Assembly (NCBI RefSeq): GCF_014042365.1
Contig: NZ_JACEZS010000005.1
Span: forward strand, 1 to 64,000
Origin: Rugamonas fusca
GTDB taxonomy: Bacteria; Pseudomonadota; Gammaproteobacteria; Burkholderiales; Burkholderiaceae_D
DNA: 64,000 nucleotides
Direction of reading: 5' to 3'
Shown here: piece after piece, positions 43,492-53,355 of the stretch
Layout of the letters: every line of letters starts with the position of its first letter
How positions within the stretch are numbered: position 1 is the stretch's first letter
Translations under genes and position numbers: made by a program
Notes under the pieces: model-generated
Told to the model about the DNA's origin: nothing
What the model saw: only the letters and a program-made list of their open reading frames with translations
Databases searched by the model: none

Positions 43492-44469
43492 ATGCATCAC
43501 GCCAGTTTTCGCCAGTTGGAGGCGCTGACACTCGTGGCGCGGCATGAAAGCGTGTCGCGCGCGGCGGACGCGCTGCATGTGACCCAGCCCGCCATTTCGT
43601 TGCAAATCCGCACATTGGAGGACATCACGGGCATCGCGCTCACCCGCAAGGTGGGCCGCAACATCCAGTTGACGGCCGCCGGCGAGGTGATGGTGGAATT
43701 CTCCGAACGCATCCTGCGGCTGTGGGAGCAGGCCGCCGACGAGCTGGCGGCCCTGCGCGGCGTGACCAGCGGTACGCTGCGCATCGGCGCCGTGACGACG
43801 GCCGAGCACCTGCTGCCGCCGTTGCTGGTGCCGTTCACCATGGAGCGCCCCGACGTGCGCCTGAAGCTCCAGGTGGGCAACCGGGCCGAGATCGTCAACA
43901 TGCTGGCACGGCATGAGATCGACCTGGCCATCATGGGCACGCCGCCGCGCGAACTGCGCACCAACGCGGCCCGTTTCGCGCGCCACCCGATGGCGTTCGT
44001 GGCCAGTCCGTCGCACAAGCTGATGAAGAAAAAGAAGCTCACGCTGGACGACGTGATGGGGGCCAACCTGCTGGTGCGCGAGCGCGGCTCGGGCACGCGC
44101 ACGGCCATCGAGCGGCTGTTCCGCGAGGCCGGTCATCCGCTCAACTTCGGTTCCGAAGTGTCGAGCAACGAGGCAATCAAGCGCATGGTGTCGGCCGGGC
44201 TGGGCATCGGCTTTTTGTCCGTGCACGCGTGCGGGCTGGAGTTCGAGGCGGGCTTGCTGGCCATCCTGCCGATGCAGGAGCATCCGGTGGAGGCGGACTG
44301 GCACGTGATGCACCTGACCGACCAGCCGATACCGAAAGTGGCGGCGGCGTTCCAGGACTACGTGATCGAGCACGGCCAGGAGCTGGTGCGGCGCGAGCTG
44401 GAAGGGCTGTACAAGCAGCTGGGCCGGCAGCGCAAGCCGCGCGCGGGCGGCGCGGCGGCGGCCGACTAG
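43492..44469 (+). CDS. LysR-type transcriptional regulator (CbbR-like)
   Basis: 325 residues. N-terminal winged HTH (LEALTLVARHESVSRAADALHVTQPAISLQIRTLE), then a periplasmic-binding-like effector domain with SGTLRIGAVTTAEHLLPPLL and RGSGTRTAIERLF, SSNEAIKRMVSAGLGIGFLS. The family resemblance is to CbbR/CysB-type regulators. Divergent from the HAD gene, so probably an autoregulatory control of it, through the AT-rich 130-base gap (43363-43491) with TAAAGATTTTCGATAATTGATA near 43457-43478. The C-terminus is Lys/Arg/Ala-rich. No Calvin-cycle genes are in the window. Confidence 0.93.
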   Translation: MHHASFRQLEALTLVARHESVSRAADALHVTQPAISLQIRTLEDITGIALTRKVGRNIQLTAAGEVMVEFSERILRLWEQAADELAALRGVTSGTLRIGAVTTAEHLLPPLLVPFTMERPDVRLKLQVGNRAEIVNMLARHEIDLAIMGTPPRELRTNAARFARHPMAFVASPSHKLMKKKKLTLDDVMGANLLVRERGSGTRTAIERLFREAGHPLNFGSEVSSNEAIKRMVSAGLGIGFLSVHACGLEFEAGLLAILPMQEHPVEADWHVMHLTDQPIPKVAAAFQDYVIEHGQELVRRELEGLYKQLGRQRKPRAGGAAAAD

Positions 44470-44506
44470 CGTAGGACCCGCAAGGACCGGCAAAGCGCCG
44501 GGCCGC

Positions 44507-46141
44507 TCAGGCCAGCTTGGGCAGCGCGTAGCTCCGCACGGCGTCGCACGCCGCATGCAGCGCCGACGCGTCCTGCACGCGCAAGGCGTGCAGGTAGCCG
44601 CGCGCGAAAGGCAGCGCGGCGCCCAGCGCTGCGGCATCGTGCTGGCATTGCCGCAGCAGGCGCTCGGCCACCACCAGGTCGTTGTCGCGTCCCAGTTCGT
44701 CCTGCATGGCGGATAGGTGGTCGAGGTAGCGCCGCGTGGCGCCGGGGCGCAGCAGCGAGGCGAAGAATTCCACCCCGTAGCGGCAGCGTTTGCCGGCGAT
44801 GCGCAGCCGGTGCACGGCGCGGGCGGTGGCGTCGCGCGCGCTGTCGCCGGCCAATTCGTTCGCTGCGGAAGCCACGCCACTGGTGGCGGGCGCACCGGCA
44901 CCGGCGCCGGCGCCGGCACTGAGCGCCTTGCGTGCGGTCGCGGCGCGGCGCAGCAGCTTGCGGTGCAGCTGGCCCAGGGTGCGCCGCGCGAACGTGGCGG
45001 CGGGACGGGCCAGCGGATTGTGCTTCGATGGCGCGCTGATGGCGGCCAGTTGCAACTGCTGCAGCCACAGGTTCAGGCCCAGCATCAGCCGTGCGTAGCG
45101 GGGCGACTGCAGGGCGTGCGCGGCGGCACGGCGACGGGTGTGCGCGGCGTGGATCAGGTGATCCCGCAACGGCGCCAGGTCCACGGTATCGTCCTGCGCG
45201 TCCTGCGCCCGCGGCAGCGTGGCCGTGGCCAGCACGTCCCAGTCGCGGGCCGCGCCCAGTTGCTGGCCCAGCCACGCGAGGTCGGCCAGCAGCGCGGCGG
45301 GACAGGGCGCGCAGGCGTCGAACAGCCGCAGCGCGGAACGCAGGCGGCGCGTGCCCACCCGCAGCTGGTGCAGGCTTTCGCTGTCGTGGCCGTGGATCAC
45401 GGCCGCTTCGTTGTCCTGCATGTGGCGCAGGCAGTTGGCCAGCACGGCCTGCAATGCCTGGCCCGTGGTGGCGTCGCGTGCGAGCGTGAGGGGCGCGGCC
45501 TTGACGGCGGCCAGCGGCCGCTCCAGGCACAGCGCGTAGCCCCGTTCGGCCTTGTTGACGTTGCTGACCTGGAGCGGCAGGCTGTCCAGCAAGCCCAGCG
45601 CGCACGCGAACAGGCTGGCCGGATGGCCGGCTTTCAGTTCCAGCTCGATTTCATTGATAGGCAGGTGCCGGCCCTGGCGGCTGATGTGCCCTTCGTCGAG
45701 CACCAGTTCGATGATGCTGCCGTCGTAATCGAGCTCCCACGTGCTGCGTTCCACTTCGACCGAAAACAGCGGCGCCAGTTGCTGCCTGAGGCCGGGCGCG
45801 TCCAGCACGGCCAGCCAGTGCGCGTCGTCGCCGATCAGCTTGCGCAGCTTGCCCAGCCGGGGCAGCTCGTCCGGCACCGGACCTTCCCACTCCAGCCGCG
45901 CATGCAGGCCGCCTTGCACGCTGCCGCCGGCCTTCATGGTCTGTATCCATTGCCCTTCCACCTGGCGCACGCGCAGGCCCGCCCCATGGCGCAGCAGGTG
46001 CAGGCCGGGGGTGTCGAAATAGCGGGCCGTGAGGCGCGCCTTGCGCTGGCGCGCGCGCGCGTGCGCGGCCAGCAGCGGATGCCGGACCAGCTTGCCGTTG
46101 TCGGCCGGGTCAAGCAGCAGTTTCAGTTCGACTTCCATCAT
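44507..46141 (-). CDS. CYTH-CHAD domain protein
   Basis: 544 residues, cytosolic. N-terminal CYTH domain (1 to about 200) starts MMEVELKLLLDP and has the acidic EIELELKAG strand and basic residues that bind triphosphate or polyphosphate; family members are inorganic triphosphatases. C-terminal CHAD domain (about 210-540) has the conserved His/Arg motifs HDSESLHQLRVGTRRLRSALRLF and AVHRLRIAGKRCRYGVEFF, a polyphosphate-binding helical bundle. A low-complexity GAGAGAGAPATSG insert separates two CHAD halves. Start is one of two consecutive ATGs (46141/46138). Confidence 0.92.
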   Translation of the reverse strand: MMEVELKLLLDPADNGKLVRHPLLAAHARARQRKARLTARYFDTPGLHLLRHGAGLRVRQVEGQWIQTMKAGGSVQGGLHARLEWEGPVPDELPRLGKLRKLIGDDAHWLAVLDAPGLRQQLAPLFSVEVERSTWELDYDGSIIELVLDEGHISRQGRHLPINEIELELKAGHPASLFACALGLLDSLPLQVSNVNKAERGYALCLERPLAAVKAAPLTLARDATTGQALQAVLANCLRHMQDNEAAVIHGHDSESLHQLRVGTRRLRSALRLFDACAPCPAALLADLAWLGQQLGAARDWDVLATATLPRAQDAQDDTVDLAPLRDHLIHAAHTRRRAAAHALQSPRYARLMLGLNLWLQQLQLAAISAPSKHNPLARPAATFARRTLGQLHRKLLRRAATARKALSAGAGAGAGAPATSGVASAANELAGDSARDATARAVHRLRIAGKRCRYGVEFFASLLRPGATRRYLDHLSAMQDELGRDNDLVVAERLLRQCQHDAAALGAALPFARGYLHALRVQDASALHAACDAVRSYALPKLA

Positions 46142-46205
46142 GGGCTCGCATGCGCGGTAGTGTTCCAGTGTAGATGAATTTGTCCCCGATGGTCGCATGC
46201 CGCGT

Positions 46206-47114
46206 TCAGCCTTGATGGCGCAGCGTTTGCCACGCCGGCACGGCGGCGCGCCAGAAGGCGTCCAGCGTGTCGGCCCGCAGGTCCAGGCCGAGGAAGCGGG
46301 CCGCCGGCAGCATCGCCTCGCGCAGCAGCTGGTCGGGCGCGGCGCCCGTGTCGAACGCTTGCGCGCCCGTTTGCTTGGACAGCTTTTCGCCGCGCTCGTT
46401 GACGACCACGGGCACGTGCAGGTAGCGCGGCTGCGGCAGGCCAAGCAGCTGTTGCAGGTAGATCTGGCGCGGCGTGGAGTCGAGCAGGTCGGCGCCGCGC
46501 ACGATGTCGGTGATGTGCTGGGCGCCGTCGTCCACCACCACGGCCAGCTGGTAGGCCCAGTAGCCGTCGGCGCGCTTGATGACGAAGTCGCCCACTTCAT
46601 CCGTCAGGTCCTGACTCACATAGCCGGCCCAGCGGTCCTGGAAGCCGATCACGCAGTGCGGTGATTGCGGCACCTTGAGCCGCAGCGCGCGCGCCGTCTT
46701 GCCGGGCGCGAGGCCGTGGCGGCAGGTGCCGGGGTAGATGTTGGCCTGCGCCTGCTTGCCGCTCAGGCTCAGTTGGGAATCGGCGATCTCCTTGCGCGAG
46801 CAGCCGCAGGGATAGACGGCACCGGCCGCTTCGAGCTGGCGCAGCGCCGCCTCGTACAGGGCGGTGCGCTGGCTTTGCCACGTCACCTCGCCGTCCCACT
46901 GCATGCCGCAGCGCTGCAGCGAGGCAAGGATGTGGCGGTCGGCGCCGTCCACGTTGCGGTCGCCGTCCACGTCTTCGATGCGGACCAGCCACAGGCCGCC
47001 GTGGGCGCGCGCGTCCAGGTAGCTGGCCATGGCGGCCACCAGCGAACCGAGGTGCAGCGGGCCGGTGGGCGAGGGCGCGAAGCGGCCGATGTAGGGGGAT
47101 GCGGAAACTGTCAT
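46206..47114 (-). CDS. gluQ: Glutamyl-Q tRNA(Asp) synthetase
   Basis: 302 residues. A paralogue of the catalytic half of glutamyl-tRNA synthetase that attaches glutamate to queuosine in tRNA-Asp. It keeps the HIGH-like FAPSPTGPLHLGSLVAAM, the zinc-binding CGCSRKE region with a second Cys-rich turn (PGTCRH), the RIEDVD motif and a KMSKS-like GEKLSKQTG, and lacks the anticodon-binding domain, as expected. Start ATG 47114. Confidence 0.95.
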   Translation of the reverse strand: MTVSASPYIGRFAPSPTGPLHLGSLVAAMASYLDARAHGGLWLVRIEDVDGDRNVDGADRHILASLQRCGMQWDGEVTWQSQRTALYEAALRQLEAAGAVYPCGCSRKEIADSQLSLSGKQAQANIYPGTCRHGLAPGKTARALRLKVPQSPHCVIGFQDRWAGYVSQDLTDEVGDFVIKRADGYWAYQLAVVVDDGAQHITDIVRGADLLDSTPRQIYLQQLLGLPQPRYLHVPVVVNERGEKLSKQTGAQAFDTGAAPDQLLREAMLPAARFLGLDLRADTLDAFWRAAVPAWQTLRHQG

Positions 47115-47185
47115 ACCGCAATTTTAGCGCCTGCCGCGCCGGTCGCGTGGCGGCCGCCATGCAGGCCTTGTTCGGTGTGCCGGGA

Positions 47186-47318
47186 CCGTGTGGCAAACGT
47201 TCTGTTTTCGCTTCTATTTTCTTCTGCTTTCCCCTGTTCGGTCCTGCATGCTGATTGCCGGCCAAAACAGAAGAAAGCAGAAGAATGCAGAAGCGGAAGC
47301 AGAAGGAATTCCACACGG
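47186..47318. repeat. 133-base imperfect inverted repeat
   Basis: CCGTGTGG (47186-47193) at the left matches CCACACGG (47311-47318) at the right, and the arms of about 59 bases (47186-47244 and 47260-47318) pair at roughly three-quarters of positions by eye. The right arm contains the repeat AGAAG/GCAGAAG five times, the left its complement (TTCTG, CTTCT). It fills the gap upstream of gluQ and downstream of the next hydrolase gene. It could be a MITE-like element or a large cruciform/terminator. No protein is encoded here. Confidence 0.65.
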
Positions 47319-47349
47319 CGCCAGGCCGCCCGCCACGGCATGCCGCCCG

Positions 47350-48498
47350 CTATTTCCCGCGCGCCTTATCGGCCAGCGGCCGCACATAGCGCAGCAGGCT
47401 GACCAGTACCTTGCCCGGCTCCTCCCATGGAATCATGTGCGAGGCGTGCTCGAACCACACGCCTTGCTTGTACGGCGCCTTGACCTGGGCCAGCCATCGC
47501 GCGGTCGGTTCGGATGGCGTGGTGTAGTCGTGGCGGCCCATGAACATGAGGACGGGGATGGGGAAGCTGTGCACGTGCGAATAGTCGACCTGGACGAACT
47601 CGGGCAGCAAGCGGCCCAGCGTCAGCAGGTTGCCCTGGTCGATGTTGTGCACGTCATCGGCCGTGTACTCGGGCGACAGCAGGGGGCCGTCGAAATAGTA
47701 ATCCGACTCGCTGCGGTAGGCCGTCATGCCGCCGTAGTACTGGGGCCATTTGCGGGCCAGGATGATGCGCTCGCGGGTGATCGGCTGGTCGCCGGGGTAG
47801 GGCGCGATCGATTGCAACTCCTTCAGCGCTTCCGTGTCGTTGCGGGCCTGGGCCTCGCGCAGCGCATAGTCGTAGCTGACCCGCTCATTCTCGCGCACGT
47901 TGATCACCTGGCCCATGCCCACGTAGGCATAGAACAGGTCGGGCCGCTTGAGGGCGGCGCCCATGGCCACCACCGTGCCCCAGCTGTGCCCCATCAGGAT
48001 CAGCTTGTCCTTGTGGTACTTCTTGCGCAGGAATTCGGCCACCTCGATGGCGTCGTCGATGTAGCGGGGGATGTGGATGGTGTCGCCCACGGTATGCGGG
48101 TCGGCCTCGGCGTAGCTCTTGCCGGCGCCGCGCTGGTCCCAGTTGACGACCGTGAAGTATTCCTCGATCGGGCGCTGGTACTGCCAGATGGTGGGCATGG
48201 CTGGCGAGGCGGGGCCGCCGTGCACGAACAGGATCATGGGCTGGTCGCGGTCCTGGCCGCGCACGTTGAGCCACTGGGCTACCCCGCCGATGGTGGTCTT
48301 GTAGGTTTCCTGGATGCCGGACGGGGCGCTGATCTTTTCCAGGTCGGCCACCACCTGCCTGGCCTTGCGGTAGTTGGCGGCGTCCCTGGCCACTTGTGCG
48401 GCATCGGGCGCTGCCGGTGGCGCGGCGGGCGCGGCTGGCGTCTCTGCCCGCGCCACGGTCATTGCCATCAATATCAAACCCAGCCATACCAGCTTCAT
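47350..48498 (-). CDS. Periplasmic alpha/beta hydrolase (proline iminopeptidase-like, S33)
   Basis: 382 residues with a signal peptide (MKLVWLGLILMAMTVARA, cut about residue 18) and a Pro/Ala-rich linker. Catalytic marks are ILFVHGGPASPAMP, VVNWDQRGAGKSY, nucleophile ILMGHSWGTVVAMG, and a His in FEHASHMIPWEEP; the acid is probably in MGRHDYTTP. HGGPG / DQRGxGxS patterns define the S33 group. The export signal means it is periplasmic. Shine-Dalgarno AAGGAG before ATG 48498. Confidence 0.9.
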   Translation of the reverse strand: MKLVWLGLILMAMTVARAETPAAPAAPPAAPDAAQVARDAANYRKARQVVADLEKISAPSGIQETYKTTIGGVAQWLNVRGQDRDQPMILFVHGGPASPAMPTIWQYQRPIEEYFTVVNWDQRGAGKSYAEADPHTVGDTIHIPRYIDDAIEVAEFLRKKYHKDKLILMGHSWGTVVAMGAALKRPDLFYAYVGMGQVINVRENERVSYDYALREAQARNDTEALKELQSIAPYPGDQPITRERIILARKWPQYYGGMTAYRSESDYYFDGPLLSPEYTADDVHNIDQGNLLTLGRLLPEFVQVDYSHVHSFPIPVLMFMGRHDYTTPSEPTARWLAQVKAPYKQGVWFEHASHMIPWEEPGKVLVSLLRYVRPLADKARGK

Positions 48499-48591
48499 GC
48501 GTGCTCCTTGAACGGGTGGAAAATGCGAGTTGAGAAATAATAAACTTGTTTGTCCGGGCCGGAAAGCGTGTCAGCGGTTAAGATAGCGGCC

Positions 48592-49530
48592 ATGGAACTG
48601 CTCACCGACATCATCCTGCGGGCCGGCAAATCGGCCGTGGAACTGGCCTTCTTCATCCTGCTGCCCGTGATGGTGGTGATGCTGTCGCTGATGCGCCTGC
48701 TCGAGGCGAAAGGCATCCTGGACTGGCTGGTGGCGCGGCTGGCGCCGCTGCTGCGCCCGCTGGGCCTGACGGGCCTGTCCATCTTCGCCCTGCTGCAGAT
48801 CAGCTTCGTGAGCTTCGCCGCGCCCATCGCCACGCTGGCCATGATGGACCAGCGCGGCGCGTCCGACCGCCACCTGGCCGCCACGCTGGCGCTGGTGCTG
48901 GCCGCGGCCCAGGCCAATATCTCGATCCCGATGACGGCCATGGGCCTGCACTTCGGCTTCACCTTGCTGTGCGCGCTCGCTGGCGGGCTGGCCGCGTCCG
49001 CCTCGGCCTACTACGTGTATGGGCGCCACCTGAACGGCGCCGAACTCGTCGTGGACCAGTCCGTGCCCCATCCGGTGGCGGAAGACGCCAAGGGTGTGCT
49101 GGACGTGATCAACCGGGCCGGCGCCGAATCGTTCCGCATCGCCGTGGCCGCGCTGCCCATGCTGATCCTGTCGCTGGTGGCCGTGACCATGCTGCGCTCG
49201 GCCGGCGCCATCGACCTGCTCACGCGCGCACTGGCCGCGCCCATGGCCTGGCTGCGGCTGGACCCGGCCATGATCCTGCCGGCCGTGACCAAGTTCCTTG
49301 GCGGCGCCACCGCGTGGATGGGCGTGATGGATGAAATGATACGGCGCGGTGCGGCCAGCGCGGCCATGCTCAACCGCAGCGCCGGCTTCCTGCTCAACCC
49401 CTTCGACTTGCCCGGCGTGGCCATCCTGATCTCGTCCGGCCGGCGGGTGGCGGCCGTGTGGCGGCCGGCCGCGTTCGGCGCGCTGACCGGCATCGCGCTG
49501 CGCACGGCGGCCCACCTGCTGTTTGCTTGA
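48592..49530 (+). CDS. Nucleoside-recognition (Gate) domain membrane protein
   Basis: 312 residues, inner membrane, with about seven hydrophobic segments. The two 'Gate' repeats (PF07670 type) are seen as FAAPIATLAMMDQRGASDRHLAATLALVLAAAQANISI and AVTKFLGGATAWMGVMDEMIRRG, the pattern of spore-maturation SpmA/B-like and related proteins. Substrate unknown. Start at ATG 48592. Confidence 0.85.
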   Translation: MELLTDIILRAGKSAVELAFFILLPVMVVMLSLMRLLEAKGILDWLVARLAPLLRPLGLTGLSIFALLQISFVSFAAPIATLAMMDQRGASDRHLAATLALVLAAAQANISIPMTAMGLHFGFTLLCALAGGLAASASAYYVYGRHLNGAELVVDQSVPHPVAEDAKGVLDVINRAGAESFRIAVAALPMLILSLVAVTMLRSAGAIDLLTRALAAPMAWLRLDPAMILPAVTKFLGGATAWMGVMDEMIRRGAASAAMLNRSAGFLLNPFDLPGVAILISSGRRVAAVWRPAAFGALTGIALRTAAHLLFA

Positions 49531-49662
49531 CTTTTTGCTATTGTTGCGCCGCGCAATAACGAGCGCGGCCAGTTGCCTTACAATGTGCGCGCGGCACACC
49601 CGGACCGCACTGACCTTTGCACTTATCCTTCGCACTTATCCTTACTACCCCCACAGGATCCC

Positions 49663-51294
<1,632 letters not shown>

Positions 51295-51312
51295 CCAAGC
51301 CGCTACCCCCAA

Positions 51313-51376
51313 GCAAAATCGGGGACGTAACACGGTTTTTCCGACAAGGAAAACCGTGTTACGTCCCCGATTTTGC
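51313..51376. repeat. Perfect 27-bp palindrome between convergent genes
   Basis: Arms 51313-51339 and 51350-51376 are exact complements around a 10-base loop; each contains ATCGGGGACGTAACACGG. 'CGGGGACGTAACACGGTTTT' elements with a REP-like inverted design are widespread in this bacterial group. Here it also serves as a bidirectional terminator between the M28 peptidase and the leftward gene. Confidence 0.8.
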
Positions 51377-51389
51377 GTTGCGGGAACTG

Positions 51390-52082
51390 TTAGTGGTGGA
51401 AGGAGAGCGAGATCACCGTGCCCGTCAGGTCGATGCCCTTGATGGCGATGCTGCCGAAGCTGGGGCCGTCCGAGCCGCGGATGCGGATGTTGTTGAAGTT
51501 CATCTCGCCGATCGAGGTGGGCAGGCTCAGCGTGAGCGAGCCATCCTTGTTGATGGTGGCGGCCGCCTTGCTTGGATCGTACAGCACGTTCTTCATCGTC
51601 ACGTCCGACTCCAGGAAACCCAGCACGGGGTTGACGATCTTGGCCATGTCGCCAATGATCTCCAGGCCGTTGGTCTTGACCGAGCTCTTCACCTGGGCCA
51701 CCAGGTCCTCGCTCAAGCCCTGGGCGGCCGTGTCGCTCAGTTCATCCTCGGTCAGCATCTGCAGCCCTGACTGTTCCTTGCGCAGCGTGACGGGCGTGGT
51801 CACGGCCAGCGTGGGCAACACTTCGGCCGCGTAGGTTTCCAGCGGCGCCAGCAACGACGTGGCGATGGCCGCAGCCATCCGCAAGTTGCGCTGGGTGCGC
51901 AGAATGTCGTTGATGTGCTCATGGGTGATGATGTCCCACTCGGCGAAAATGTCACCGAGGCGCTGGCCCGTGTTGCGCTGGTGTTCGATAGCGCGGTCCA
52001 GCTGTTCCTGCGTAATCAGCTTCTTCTTGACGAGCAGCTGACCGAACATTGATTTGTGGTGGTTGGTGGACAGCCATCCCAT
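51390..52082 (-). CDS. Membrane-spanning protein: GspE/MshE-like N domain fused to a FilA-like exported domain
   Basis: 230 residues. Residues 13-65 (FGQLLVKKKLITQEQLDRAI and QRLGDIFAEWDIITHEHI) resemble the N-terminal domain of type II secretion/MSHA pilus ATPases (GspE_N/MshEN), some of which bind cyclic di-GMP. An Ala/Leu-rich stretch (69-86) can cross the membrane, so the rest is periplasmic. That part opens LQMLTEDELSDTAAQGLSED, echoing the motif of the seven exported proteins at 58-62.8 kb, and ends FGSIAIKGIDLTGTVISLSFHH, like their C-terminus. Shine-Dalgarno GGGGAG at ATG 52082. Could couple cytosolic signals to the exported system. Confidence 0.75.
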   Translation of the reverse strand: MGWLSTNHHKSMFGQLLVKKKLITQEQLDRAIEHQRNTGQRLGDIFAEWDIITHEHINDILRTQRNLRMAAAIATSLLAPLETYAAEVLPTLAVTTPVTLRKEQSGLQMLTEDELSDTAAQGLSEDLVAQVKSSVKTNGLEIIGDMAKIVNPVLGFLESDVTMKNVLYDPSKAAATINKDGSLTLSLPTSIGEMNFNNIRIRGSDGPSFGSIAIKGIDLTGTVISLSFHH

Positions 52083-52138
52083 GGCGTACTCCCCTTCGTC
52101 GTGGTTAGTAGAGTGAATCAACAAAACTGCGCGCGGCC

Positions 52139-52216
52139 AGTGGACTGTCACGGGAGAATCGGGAGTGAAGGACGTGCCAGCGGCAGGCACTACCGATTCG
52201 AGCGTGACCGTCCACT
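52139..52216. terminator. Imperfect hairpin after the AraC-type gene
   Basis: AGTGGACTGTCACG (52139-52152) matches the complement of CGTGACCGTCCACT (52203-52216) at 13 of 14 positions. It lies between the AraC-type gene end and the start of the next leftward gene, so it could be a terminator or a regulator site. Confidence 0.4.
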
Positions 52217-52225
52217 AGTCTCCCC

Positions 52226-53224
52226 TCAGGCCGTTTCGCGCAGCGGCGGCAGCATGGCCGGCACCTGCGGCCCCGGCTGGTGGGCCAGGTGCACGATGTC
52301 GGACGGCGCCATGCCGAACCAGCGTTTGCAGGCCCGGTAGAACGCGCTGGGCTCGGAAAAGCCCAGCTGGAAACTCAGCATCTTGAGCGACAGCTCGCCG
52401 GCGCACAGCGACTGGCGCGCCAGCTCGCGCCGGGTGTCGTCCACCAGCGTGGTGAAGCTGGTGCCTTCCTCGGCCAGCCGCCGTTGCAGCGTGCGCTCGC
52501 TCATCATCAGCTGGGCCGCCACGTCGTCGCGGTGCGGCGGGCCCTTGGGCAAGAGCGTGGCCAGCAAGCCTTGCACCTTGGCCGAGAACGTGGGCGGCTC
52601 GGCCCGCGCCAGGCTGGCCAGCACGCGCTGGCCGCCGCCATCCTGCAGCGGCGGGTTGGGCGGCAGCGCCATCACCAGGTCGGCGTCGGCGAACTCCATC
52701 ACGTTGTGCGGCATGTCGAACTTGACGGGGCAGCCGAACGTTTCCTCGTACACGTGGGCGTTGGCCGGCTGCGGGAACGCGTATTCCACCACCACCGGGG
52801 TGGCGTCGTCACGCCCGGCCGCGCAGCGCAAGGTGCGCAGCAGCACGCACCAGACGAAGTCGTAGCGCTGCTGGGGCACATGGCGGCGCGCGCCGGGCAG
52901 CACCAGGCCGACCCGGGTGTGGCCGTGGCAGCGCTCGATCGTGCTTTGCACGGTGGGCGAGACCAGCATGATGTGGCCCATCACGCCCAGCCAGCCGAGC
53001 CGGTGCGGGGTGGACACTTTCAAGCCCAGCAGGGGATCGCCGGATTTCTCGACCAGCAATTCCCACAGGTGGCTGAGCTTGTCGGACAGCGTCAGCGCGT
53101 CGCAGGCGAGGCCGTCGCCTTCGTTCAGACCGGCCTCGGCGAACAGGGCGTCGGCCTCGACGCCGGACTGGGCCAGGCGCGACTTGACGCCGCGCACCAG
53201 GTGCAGGGCGGAAGAATAGGTCAT
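52226..53224 (-). CDS. AraC-family transcriptional regulator (arabinose-binding-like N domain)
   Basis: 332 residues. The N-terminal ~190 residues follow the OruR/ArgR-type 'Arabinose_bd' (PF12625) pattern (GLKVSTPHRLGWLGVMGHIM), the last ~100 the double helix-turn-helix (MSERTLQRRLAEEGTSFTTLVDDTRRELA and LGFSEPSAFYRACKRWFGMAP). It sits between the MshEN-like gene and the DUF2059 gene in the same orientation and may control the exported-protein system. ATG 53224 follows GGAGGTGA, and overlaps the end of a small upstream frame. Confidence 0.92.
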   Translation of the reverse strand: MTYSSALHLVRGVKSRLAQSGVEADALFAEAGLNEGDGLACDALTLSDKLSHLWELLVEKSGDPLLGLKVSTPHRLGWLGVMGHIMLVSPTVQSTIERCHGHTRVGLVLPGARRHVPQQRYDFVWCVLLRTLRCAAGRDDATPVVVEYAFPQPANAHVYEETFGCPVKFDMPHNVMEFADADLVMALPPNPPLQDGGGQRVLASLARAEPPTFSAKVQGLLATLLPKGPPHRDDVAAQLMMSERTLQRRLAEEGTSFTTLVDDTRRELARQSLCAGELSLKMLSFQLGFSEPSAFYRACKRWFGMAPSDIVHLAHQPGPQVPAMLPPLRETA

Positions 53225-53286
53225 GGCGTCACCTCCGGCAGGGTGGCGGGGGCGCGGGCCGGGGCGGGGGCAGTGTACGTGGACAA
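53221..53286 (-). CDS. Possible 21-residue leader peptide of the AraC-type gene
   Basis: A TTG at 53286, six bases after a perfect AGGAGG, opens LSTYTAPAPARAPATLPEVTP and stops at TGA 53223-53221, overlapping the ATG of the AraC-type gene (ATGA). The coupling and strong Shine-Dalgarno suggest a translated leader; the Ala/Pro-rich sequence may stall ribosomes. It is not a confirmed gene. Confidence 0.35.
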   Translation of the reverse strand: MSTYTAPAPARAPATLPEVTP

Positions 53287-53355
53287 GGTAGACCTCCTGT
53301 ATGTCACCACTGTGAAAACATCAAGACGGGGATGCGGGGGCGCGGCATCACCGCT

